64,000 nt of DNA from Novosphingobium sp. G106. Its GTDB lineage: Bacteria; Pseudomonadota; Alphaproteobacteria; Sphingomonadales; Sphingomonadaceae. Below the pieces are notes generated by a model. The model had not been told where the DNA came from. It saw nothing but the letters and a program-made list of their open reading frames with translations, and ran no database searches. How positions within the stretch are numbered: the first letter of the stretch is position 1; each line of letters opens with the position of its first letter. Both the position numbers and the translations under genes were made by a program. The DNA lies in NCBI RefSeq assembly GCF_019075875.1, contig NZ_JAHOOZ010000001.1, forward strand, positions 310,001 to 374,000, given 5' to 3'. This document shows positions 29,708-36,829 of this stretch, one piece after another.

Positions 29708-30303
29708 AGGATCTTCTCCATTCGGGTCAGCCGAGTAGTCGCCACCGGGCCATAGTAGCGGCTGTCGAAGCCGCTCGGATGAGTAGAGCCTACATAGACG
29801 AAACCTGGGGGGATGATTCGGTAGGCGGGGCGCCAGAACGCGAGGGGCCTGCCGTCGTGGCCCTTGGGCTTGCTGATCCCGAGGAGCCGGTCCTCGCAAT
29901 AGTACCAGGCTTCCCAGGCGCCCCGCCTGGTCATGGCCGGCTTCTCGAGCCAATCGATGTGCTCGCCGGGCAGGCACAGCGCATATTTGGTGACTCGGAC
30001 AGGCGCGGGGCCCGCGAGCGGATGCGAAAGGACGAACGTGACGAGATCGCCACGGTGGATCGTGCCGGGCGCCTCGTGCAAGAGCACGGCGTTGATCGAG
30101 GGGCTCATGACCAGCGTCAGACGCGGGAGGACGATAGCAGCAATACCCGCGATGGGCAGGATGATGGCCATGGCTTGCCATAGACGGGCGCGAGCGGGCG
30201 TCTGCTCGGGCCCGCTAGCGCCCAGGGCTGTTGCTGCCTGACGCGGAAGGCGGATCAAGGCTGGGATGAGCCGCTTAGCGGCTCTCGATGCGCGCAGCAG
30301 CAT
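29704..30303 (-). CDS. S26-family signal peptidase in the transfer operon
   Basis: This 199-residue protein starts at MLLRASRAAKRL and has one transmembrane helix (AMAIILPIAGIAAIVLP). The S26 catalytic Ser is in MSPSINAVLL and the general-base Lys in VRVTKYALCLPGEHI, with a later VGSTHPSGFDSRYYGPV box. It resembles TraF/TrhF peptidases of other conjugative systems. It probably matures the pilin or another exported transfer protein, since F relies on host LepB for TraA. It overlaps trbC upstream by 29 bp and traF downstream by 4 bp. Confidence 0.8.
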   Translation of the reverse strand: MLLRASRAAKRLIPALIRLPRQAATALGASGPEQTPARARLWQAMAIILPIAGIAAIVLPRLTLVMSPSINAVLLHEAPGTIHRGDLVTFVLSHPLAGPAPVRVTKYALCLPGEHIDWLEKPAMTRRGAWEAWYYCEDRLLGISKPKGHDGRPLAFWRPAYRIIPPGFVYVGSTHPSGFDSRYYGPVATTRLTRMEKIL

Positions 30304-31154
30304 CGCTGACCTCCTCTTTGCCGCCGAGGCGGGCATATTCTTCGAACAATCCGCCGAGCGCTGCGTCGCCGAGCACGAGATGATGCCCGCGCTCGCTGTC
30401 ATCCTCGCGCTCGCAGTAGGGCTGGGCCGGATCTCCCGAGATCATGGTCAGCGCGGGAACCCGCGTGACCCCGTGCTGGCGGAACAGGAGCGGATCGACG
30501 ATGAGCTGGACATTGCGCATCGCGCAGGCGGGACCCTCGCAGCCGGCGTCCAGGCGCAAGATCTGGGCCGCAAGCTTTGCCATCGGCGCGACCTTGGTGA
30601 GACCGCCAGGCAACCCCCGAAATGCCAAGACGCCGCGGGCGAGTTCCAGCTGAGCAGCATAGGCGCGCAGCGTGGCGACCGGCATCGAGGATGAGGCGAA
30701 AAGCACCGGTACCCAGGCTTTGCTGGCCGGTGGCGCGGCCACGCCGGCGATCGCCTTGATGTCGGGAGCCTCTAGGCCGAGTGCCTGACCAAGCCGGCGG
30801 GCCATGGCCTCACGCTCCGCTGTGACACCGTCGCGCGCCTTTTCGAGCGCGGCGCGCGCGGGCATCGATGTCAGGCGCGCGCGCGCTTTTGCGCAGACCC
30901 TCGAACGCTCGCTTTCGCTGGGTCTCGGAGGGGATGGAAATCGATGTCGGACCTTGCACCGCGGCGGGTGCCGCTTGCCTGGCCCGCGCCGCGCGCAGCC
31001 TTTCGAGCGGGTTCGGAGTGCTGGTCTCGGAAGGCGAGGACTCACTCTGGTGGCTCGTTCCATCCTGCGCAGACGCGGGGATTGGCAGAATGGGCAGTAG
31101 GGAGAGCGCCAGCAAGGCGCGCGCGCTACTGGCCCGTGGCTCGCATGAAGCCAT
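30275..31154 (-). pseudogene. trbC: TrbC: pilus assembly protein, one frameshift
   Basis: The signal peptide MASCEPRASSARALLALSLL begins at 31154 in one frame, while the TrbC body (WVPVLFASSSMPVATLRAYA, CAMRNVQLIVDPLLFRQHGV) lies in another. They meet in two GC-dinucleotide runs at about 30850-30885, where a one-base change would join SARAPDIDARA to AALEKARDGV. The continuous upstream extension of the second frame (to 31063) is antisense-like and lacks a signal. TrbC is a periplasmic thioredoxin-like fold protein required for F pilus assembly. It overlaps traN by 29 bp upstream and the peptidase gene downstream. Confidence 0.78.
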
Positions 31155-32238
31155 CGATCTTCTCCTTGATATCGACCTGGATTTGGGATTGGGCTCGGGC
31201 CTCGATGTCCGCGTAGTATTCGGACAGGTCCATCTTGCTGAAATCGAGCGCTTGGAACTCTTCAGGCGTGAAGCCGCGGCAATAGGGCGCCTTAGGTGTT
31301 CCCCATCCTTGGGCATTGAAGCTTCTGAGTTGCGGCCGGCCCTGTTCCTGGATGATCCGGCCGAGCTTGGTGTTGAAGCAGCAGTGGCCCTTCGATTTCT
31401 GCACGCAGATCCCAAGGATCTTGGTCGAGCAATAAGTGCCGACCTCGTGGCACATGCCCGAGCCGCGCAGCATGCCCACTTCCATGTCCTGTTGGTCACA
31501 GCCGGACAGCAGGAAATCGACCATGAAGTTGACCGCGAGGCTGATCGCGATCGAGGCGGGATCGAAGCCGGCGATGATCGCGTTAGCACCCGCGCCGGCG
31601 GCCTGGCCTGCCGTGGCGCCCGCCTTGAAGGCGACGTAGGCGGCCTTCATCCCCGTGAACACCGCCTTGGCGACGGCGATTTTGGTCTGCAGCGAGGCGA
31701 GCGACGAGCCCATCCCGTCCTTCACGATCTTGCCACGGTCCTTGCAGCAGTTCGAGAACGTGGTCCTGAGCCCTGGCGGCCGGCAGCGCAGCGCGCGGCC
31801 GGCAAAGATCTCGATTGAGCCCAGGCAATTGCCCTGGCTATCCACCAGACCATCGGCCGGAGCACCGGGATCGTCTGCCACCGGCTCGTCGACGATCTCC
31901 GAACTGCTGGTTGCCGTGCAGCTGGCCGGCGAACACATCGGTGTGCCGCCGCCTTGCGGGGTGATGCATGCGTGCTCGGCCCCGAGCGGGCAGCTATAGG
32001 TGCCGGTAGGCTCCTGCGAGCAGGCCACGCGCTGCAACGGGCATGACCAAGTGTCCGTGTCCTCTCCAGCCTCGCAGGCAACAACTTCGCCGGGGTCGTC
32101 CGCTGCGCCGCTGGCGTTGAGATCGAGGGCGCAGATCTGCTCAGCGCGGGCATGAGACGCTCCGGCAATCAGGAAGAGCGCAGCGCCGATGGCGGCGAGA
32201 AGGCTCGGGCGCCGCAGGGCGGAGAGGAGCATGGGCAT
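31126..32238 (-). CDS. traN: TraN: Cys-rich mating-pair stabilisation protein (C-terminal-type)
   Basis: The 370-residue product starts at the ATG overlapping the previous stop, with signal peptide LLSALRRPSLLAAIGAALFL. The mature region is rich in cysteine: CPLQRVACSQE, CCKDRGKIV, LLSGCDQQDMEVG, MCHEVGTYCSTKILGICV, GHCCFN. This is the C-terminal signature of F TraN, an outer-membrane adhesin that contacts the recipient. The match covers mainly the C-terminal half of F TraN, while the gene upstream carries another Cys-rich TraN-like segment. Confidence 0.82.
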   Translation of the reverse strand: MPMLLSALRRPSLLAAIGAALFLIAGASHARAEQICALDLNASGAADDPGEVVACEAGEDTDTWSCPLQRVACSQEPTGTYSCPLGAEHACITPQGGGTPMCSPASCTATSSSEIVDEPVADDPGAPADGLVDSQGNCLGSIEIFAGRALRCRPPGLRTTFSNCCKDRGKIVKDGMGSSLASLQTKIAVAKAVFTGMKAAYVAFKAGATAGQAAGAGANAIIAGFDPASIAISLAVNFMVDFLLSGCDQQDMEVGMLRGSGMCHEVGTYCSTKILGICVQKSKGHCCFNTKLGRIIQEQGRPQLRSFNAQGWGTPKAPYCRGFTPEEFQALDFSKMDLSEYYADIEARAQSQIQVDIKEKIDGFMRATGQ

Positions 32239-34208
32239 CACCGCGCGGCGCCCGTGCAGACGAGATCGGCGCCGCCGAGGCGGACGGTCTGCATCATAAC
32301 CACGGCTTCGGGAAAATCGTCGAGACAACCGCAAGCCGAAACGAGTTCCTCGCCGGGGCCTAGCGGGCAGCTGTTGGCATCATCGCAAGCGTGGTAGAAT
32401 GTGTCCCAGCCCGCCGGATCGTTTTGATTGGACCCGACGACGCCGGCGGGCGCCACCGCGGTGTTGGCCGTGCGCGCGCGGGTCTTGCACACCGGTTCGC
32501 AGGCCGCGACCGAGCCACGATCGGGCAGCGCGAAAGCGCGAGTTGGGGTCTGGGCCGTACCATCGGCCGTCGTGATCCGATCGGCGAGCATCGTCTCGGT
32601 CGAATGATCGATGATGTAGGCGCCTCGGCTCAGATCGGGCTGGGCCTGGCCCGAGCTATCCGTTTGGCACAGGTATGTTCGCTCGCGCTCGAAGAAGTCG
32701 CGGGTCAGTTGAAGCGTGCAGGCTCCCGTGCCGAACAGGCGGGTCATGGGCAGGGGCTTCAGGCCCGTCGCGACACCGCTGCGGAAGATCTCCACCCCAT
32801 CGACACTCTCTTCCGCGAGCTGACATTTGGCATCGCCGGCATAGCCTGCGCAAAGGTCGACGACGCGTTCGCTCGTCAGGCAGCTCGTATCGACCTCGGC
32901 ATGGATCTGTGCGTAGCCATTGCCTTTGTCGGCGACCGCGATCCGCAGCCAGATCTCGTGGCTGCCCTTTGCGAGATAGGGCTTCAGGTCGGTGTTTGGC
33001 GTGAAAGTCGTCGTGCCGTCGCGCTCGCACTTGCCCGGCGGGAGGCCGGAGCCTGTCCAGGACGCGGGGCCCGCGGTGACCAGCTGGCCGTCGATTCGGA
33101 GCTGGGCCCAGTCGTCGGCAGAGAGCAACGGGAGGGTCACGGCGCGCAGGCGATCAGGATCCCCGACTGTCAGAGTCATCCGGAAATCGAACAGGCGGCA
33201 GCCACTCGACCTGAGACTGTGGGTGGTCGGCGATCCCAAGACGAAATCGACGCCGCTTGCGCCATCGCTGTAGGCCGCGACGCCGCCCGCGGTGCGCGCG
33301 ATGACGTCATCGATGGTGACTTCCTTGATCGTGATCTCGCGGCTGACCGTGCATCTGCGCCGCTGCTGCGCCGAACCCGCGCCTGCCGGTGAGGCGGCCA
33401 GTGTCTGGAAGACCTGGCTAGTCCGCGACGCCGCGAAAGCATCGCCCTGGATCGCGGTCGGATTGGAGCGATAGGCGGTTCCAGTGACCGCGGGGTTGTT
33501 GGTGCAAGAGGTGGTCTGCGCGCCGGTGTAGCGAATGACCGGACCATCGATCAGCGCCTGAGCGACACCGAGGCGCGGATCGGCGGTTGTGATCGCGCCA
33601 ATGACCCCGCCGCCCAGGTCCTTCAGCACCGAAGCCATGTTGCCCCAAGCGAGGTTCGCGCCGCAGCTGTTGTTGATGCAATAGCAGCCGGCAAGGTCCT
33701 TGAGCTCGACTTCGCCGAGAGACAGGGCGCCGCGGGCCGCCTTCCACTGAAAGCTGCGGCACTGCGCCCAGGTGCCGGGCTGGCACGAGACGATCCCGTT
33801 GGCGCAGACCCCCGAGACCGGCATCGGGAGGGTCAACGTCTGGTCGTAGGTGCCATTGAGATCGGTGTCGCGAGAGATCCGCAAGGCGCCGATGTCGCCG
33901 CTCGAGGACGGCTGGGCGATCAACTCCAGGAGATTTGCCGTTTTCTGGCAGGCGATCGTGGGGACGAAGGCCTTGCTGCTGTCGATCGTGGAGATGGCTT
34001 GCCCTGCCATGCCCGGCGTCACGTAGTTTTGCTGAAGCCTATCGCTGTCGCTGGTCTTGGCGCGCGATGCGGCAGCGGCCGCTCGCGCGCGATCCTGGAC
34101 ACTTTGCGCGGCCGCCGGGGTAAGCGGAAGGAGGGTGGCTGCGGCAAGTAACGCGAGGCGGGCGGGGAAATCGCGATGCCGCAAGGGGAGCGACAAAGCG
34201 GCCGGCAC
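32238..34208 (-). CDS. TraN-like large Cys-rich secreted protein
   Basis: The 656-residue protein starts from a GTG; the first ~35 residues form a signal peptide (LALLAAATLLPLTPAAAQS). The mature part has many cysteines (CRSFQWKAARGALSLGE, GCYCINNSCGANLAWGN, CPLGPGEELVSACGCLDDF) and mixed beta-type sequence, like the N-terminal half of TraN proteins. The stop overlaps the traN start (TGATG type). Two consecutive TraN-like genes suggest a split adhesin, or an adhesin plus partner. No clear Shine-Dalgarno precedes the GTG, so the start is only moderately sure. Confidence 0.7.
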   Translation of the reverse strand: MPAALSLPLRHRDFPARLALLAAATLLPLTPAAAQSVQDRARAAAAASRAKTSDSDRLQQNYVTPGMAGQAISTIDSSKAFVPTIACQKTANLLELIAQPSSSGDIGALRISRDTDLNGTYDQTLTLPMPVSGVCANGIVSCQPGTWAQCRSFQWKAARGALSLGEVELKDLAGCYCINNSCGANLAWGNMASVLKDLGGGVIGAITTADPRLGVAQALIDGPVIRYTGAQTTSCTNNPAVTGTAYRSNPTAIQGDAFAASRTSQVFQTLAASPAGAGSAQQRRRCTVSREITIKEVTIDDVIARTAGGVAAYSDGASGVDFVLGSPTTHSLRSSGCRLFDFRMTLTVGDPDRLRAVTLPLLSADDWAQLRIDGQLVTAGPASWTGSGLPPGKCERDGTTTFTPNTDLKPYLAKGSHEIWLRIAVADKGNGYAQIHAEVDTSCLTSERVVDLCAGYAGDAKCQLAEESVDGVEIFRSGVATGLKPLPMTRLFGTGACTLQLTRDFFERERTYLCQTDSSGQAQPDLSRGAYIIDHSTETMLADRITTADGTAQTPTRAFALPDRGSVAACEPVCKTRARTANTAVAPAGVVGSNQNDPAGWDTFYHACDDANSCPLGPGEELVSACGCLDDFPEAVVMMQTVRLGGADLVCTGAAR

Positions 34209-34279
34209 GGCAGCGATGGTAGCGGACGACGGGGGGGATGTCGTCCGGGACCTGAATGGCGGCCGTGCCGGCCTGAGGT

Positions 34280-34320
34280 GAAGCGCCGACCGGGGAGGAG
34301 GGGTCGTGCGGCGGCGCTTC
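34280..34320. repeat. Inverted repeat in the traU-traN spacer
   Basis: GAAGCGCCG and CGGCGCTTC form perfect 9-bp arms with a 23-bp loop, within the 219-bp spacer between traU (stop at 34428) and the TraN-like start at 34208. It could be an intraoperonic processing or attenuation hairpin; there is no U-tract. Confidence 0.4.
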
Positions 34321-34427
34321 TTCCCCGCGGGGGACCAGGCAGCCCGTAAGGCTGTGGCGGGCAGACCGGTGGAATGCTGGTCCAGCCGCGGGAACGGGTG
34401 ACGCTGGGAATATTGGGCGGTCTCGGC

Positions 34428-35459
34428 TCACGGGGTCGATACTCCCGCGCAACAGATCGCCTTTTCGAAAACCATGAACTGAGCGTTGTCTTTGCCCGGC
34501 GCATGTTTGCCCGAGCTCCACAGGGCGCCGGGGCGGCCTATGTTGACGCACTTGCCGCCCTTCACGGGCTCCATGATCTGGAGTTTGTAGCGGCTCTTGG
34601 TCCAGATCGGCTGCGGCTTGAACGAGCAGCCGTCTTCGGAGCTGATCGTCAGGAGCCCGAGGCGTCCCATCATGAAGATCCCGCGCGAAGCAAGGCCTGC
34701 CCAGGCCTCGACCCGGTCGCTCATGTGGATGTCGCCGGCGACGGGATAGGTTGAACCCCACGACCCCATGCACCAGAACAAGGCATCGGTCGCCTTGCCC
34801 GCCGCCGCTGCGGCGCTGTCGGCCATGCAGGCGAGCCCCGCGGCCGGATTGCCGAACAGGATGCCTTCGGGCTGGATGATCGCGCCGAGCGTTCCCGATT
34901 GCCAGGTCGGCAGCACCTCGGTGATCATCGCGACGTCGAAACCGTCGTCCTCGATGCACGGTAGGTCGGTGAACATGTCGAGCATCTTCCAGACCGGCGC
35001 GATGTAGTAGTGCATCTGTGCGAAGAGCTTGGTCGTGTTGGTACCGTCGGCCATCGAAGACTGGCTGCCTTGCAGTTTGCCACCCGTGGGCATGAGATCG
35101 GCGCCGAGCGCCATCATGCAGCCGGGCTCTGTCACGACATCGACCATACGGTTCGGCGACCAGAAGCTGACCTTGACGCCGAACCAGAACGTCGCGCCCT
35201 TGCGGCAGGCGCAGAGCGGCTTCGACGCCGACTGCGCGTCGAGCGCCTTTTCGAGCTTGTCGTAGCTGCCGACCCGGACACCGCCGATCGTGATCGGAAA
35301 GATGCAGTTCCAGCGGACCTTGGTGATGGGATTGAACACCGTGCCCGCCTCGCATTTGGAGGCGTGCGCGGCGCTCGGGACTAACAGCAGCGCGAGCAGG
35401 GCCGCGGCTGACGAGGCGCGCAACGCATTCACGAGGCCGCGCGTGCGAGAAAGGGTCAT
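34428..35459 (-). CDS. traU: TraU: F-type pilus/DNA transfer protein
   Basis: This 343-residue protein has a signal peptide (ALRASSAAALLALLLVPSAAHA) and then the TraU signature: CEAGTVFNPITKVRWNCIFPITIGGVRVG, here quoted by its ends CEAGTVFNPI and WNCIFPITIGG. Many cysteines follow (CACRKGATFWFGV, CIEDDGFDVAMI, FWCMGSWGSTYP). Its periplasmic folding would depend on the DsbC/TrbB proteins of the same operon. TraU helps DNA transfer more than pilus growth in F. It overlaps traW by 4 bp. Confidence 0.92.
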   Translation of the reverse strand: MTLSRTRGLVNALRASSAAALLALLLVPSAAHASKCEAGTVFNPITKVRWNCIFPITIGGVRVGSYDKLEKALDAQSASKPLCACRKGATFWFGVKVSFWSPNRMVDVVTEPGCMMALGADLMPTGGKLQGSQSSMADGTNTTKLFAQMHYYIAPVWKMLDMFTDLPCIEDDGFDVAMITEVLPTWQSGTLGAIIQPEGILFGNPAAGLACMADSAAAAAGKATDALFWCMGSWGSTYPVAGDIHMSDRVEAWAGLASRGIFMMGRLGLLTISSEDGCSFKPQPIWTKSRYKLQIMEPVKGGKCVNIGRPGALWSSGKHAPGKDNAQFMVFEKAICCAGVSTP

Positions 35460-36157
35460 GGCCTGACCTTTCGCGCATTGTTCGGCGCGAGGCGCACTTC
35501 GGTCAGCTCGAGCCGCTCACCGACCTGGCGCACGATGACGGGCGCGACCGTGAGGCCGAGGCGCTGCTTGACCCGCTCTTCGAGAATGAAGACTGGCCGG
35601 CCCAGCCTCTCGCCAAGCGATAGGGCATCATCCCCGATTTGCAACGAGTCCGGCCGCCTTCCCGCGGTCAGCAGGATCCAGTCGGTCAGCGAGGCGGTCC
35701 GCGCTGCCCAGCCAATGTCGGCGGGATCGACCACGATCAGCCGCTGCGGCAGCGATACGTAGGCGAGCGGGTTGAACGTGTAGCCTTTGGGATAAAGGAC
35801 CTTCCCGCCCGGCAGGGCGATGTCCATCGCCAGCGTGTAGAACGGGAAGACGCTGCGCACGCGGGTTTGGGTCGTTTGCCCGAGCGATGCGGCCTTGAGC
35901 GCACTCCAGTCGGATCGCGCCCCGAACTGTGCTGCCATGCTGGAGGGCTGCCTGGAGGCGCGGGCCTCGATCTCCTGCAAAGCATCGGGTTCCGTGATCG
36001 GCCAAGTCCGGCCGATCGTCGCGGTGCCGGCATGGGCCGTCGCGGCGAGAAGCAGGGCGCCGGCGAGTAGGGCTGCGATCATGCCGGACTGGAAGGCGAC
36101 CACCCGCCATTGTTCCCTGACTGCAGGGTGCCCGGTGCTATTGGGGTCAGGCAGCAT
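35456..36157 (-). CDS. traW: TraW: F-type pilus assembly protein
   Basis: The start is MLPDPNSTGH at 36157, which overlaps the preceding small gene by 11 bp. A hydrophobic export segment follows (IAALLAGALLLAATAHAG). The mature region contains TraW hallmarks: IGRTWPITEPDALQEIEARA, FPFYTLAMDIALPGGKVLYPKGYTFNPL and LIVVDPADIGW. In F, TraW works with TrbC in the periplasm. The gene order TraW-TraU is the F order. Confidence 0.9.
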   Translation of the reverse strand: MLPDPNSTGHPAVREQWRVVAFQSGMIAALLAGALLLAATAHAGTATIGRTWPITEPDALQEIEARASRQPSSMAAQFGARSDWSALKAASLGQTTQTRVRSVFPFYTLAMDIALPGGKVLYPKGYTFNPLAYVSLPQRLIVVDPADIGWAARTASLTDWILLTAGRRPDSLQIGDDALSLGERLGRPVFILEERVKQRLGLTVAPVIVRQVGERLELTEVRLAPNNARKVRP

Positions 36158-36491
36158 CGCGGCGCCTCCCTGAAATACGCGCCAAGTTACGAGGGCGCGC
36201 GGCGAACCGGCCGATCGCGGCCCAGATGAGCGCTGCCAGAGAGACGCCCGAGATTGCGGCGATACCCAGCCGCGCGGCGCCGAGTTCAATCCCGGACGAG
36301 AGGATCAGCAGCGACTGGATGAGCAGCAGCAGGTGGGAGCCAATGAGCAGCCGAGCCGCGGCGGCACTCGGGAAACGAGATACGATGCGGGTGGGCATTG
36401 GACCCTGGGCTGCGTCCTCTCGCGCCCGCGTTTCTTCGAGCGCGGGGACCGGGCGGCGTCCGATCGGAGGAAGAGCGAAATGTTGGCTCAC
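36147..36491 (-). CDS. Small membrane protein of the transfer operon (TrbI position)
   Basis: This 114-residue protein has two hydrophobic segments (LLIGSHLLLLIQSLLIL and LGIAAISGVSLAALIWAAIG). It lies between traC and traW, where F carries trbI, but the sequence does not let me confirm TrbI. Start and stop overlap neighbouring genes, so it is co-translated. Confidence 0.6.
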   Translation of the reverse strand: MSQHFALPPIGRRPVPALEETRAREDAAQGPMPTRIVSRFPSAAAARLLIGSHLLLLIQSLLILSSGIELGAARLGIAAISGVSLAALIWAAIGRFAARPRNLARISGRRRDAA

Positions 36492-36829
36492 CGGGACCTC
36501 CGTTGGCGAATGCGGGAAAGGAGCCGGGCACTGGCGGCGGACAGCGCGGTCAGAAGCGCGCCCGTCACAAGGCAGCCGGCAGCGACGATCGCGGCGCCGC
36601 GCAGAACCAGTTCGGGCTTCTGCCCAAGGACGAACCCGGCGATGAGCACGAGCAGCGCCAGGATCACGGTCTCGATCAGCACCAGCCGGAAGCGCCAGCG
36701 CGCAGCTTCGCTTTGGGCACGCTCGGCGACGCGCGCTTCGATGTACTGGTCGATCGCTTCGTCGTCGCTGAGGTCCCAGTTCGCTCGGATTCCCGGGCGG
36801 CGAAGACGGGGAGGGAGACCCGGCATCAT
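36488..36829 (-). CDS. Small membrane protein of the transfer operon, next to traC
   Basis: A 113-residue protein starts at the first of two ATGs (MMPGLPPRLRRPG), which overlaps the traC stop by 4 bp. It has a soluble N-terminus with WDLSDDEAIDQYIEARV and two transmembrane helices (LVLIETVILALLVLIAGFVL; AAIVAAGCLVTGALLTAL). A longer frame up to 37354 is antisense to traC and was discarded. Function unknown; possibly fills part of the TrbI role together with the next gene. Confidence 0.6.
   Translation of the reverse strand: MMPGLPPRLRRPGIRANWDLSDDEAIDQYIEARVAERAQSEAARWRFRLVLIETVILALLVLIAGFVLGQKPELVLRGAAIVAAGCLVTGALLTALSAASARLLSRIRQRRSR

Noticed and set aside
32391..33392. 333-residue plus-strand ORF opposite the TraN-like gene
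   Set aside because: Shadow of a secreted Cys-rich protein with signal peptide; no motif and no ribosome binding site.
34039..35478. 479-residue minus-strand ORF over traU
   Set aside because: It is in another frame from the TraU signature and has no export signal.
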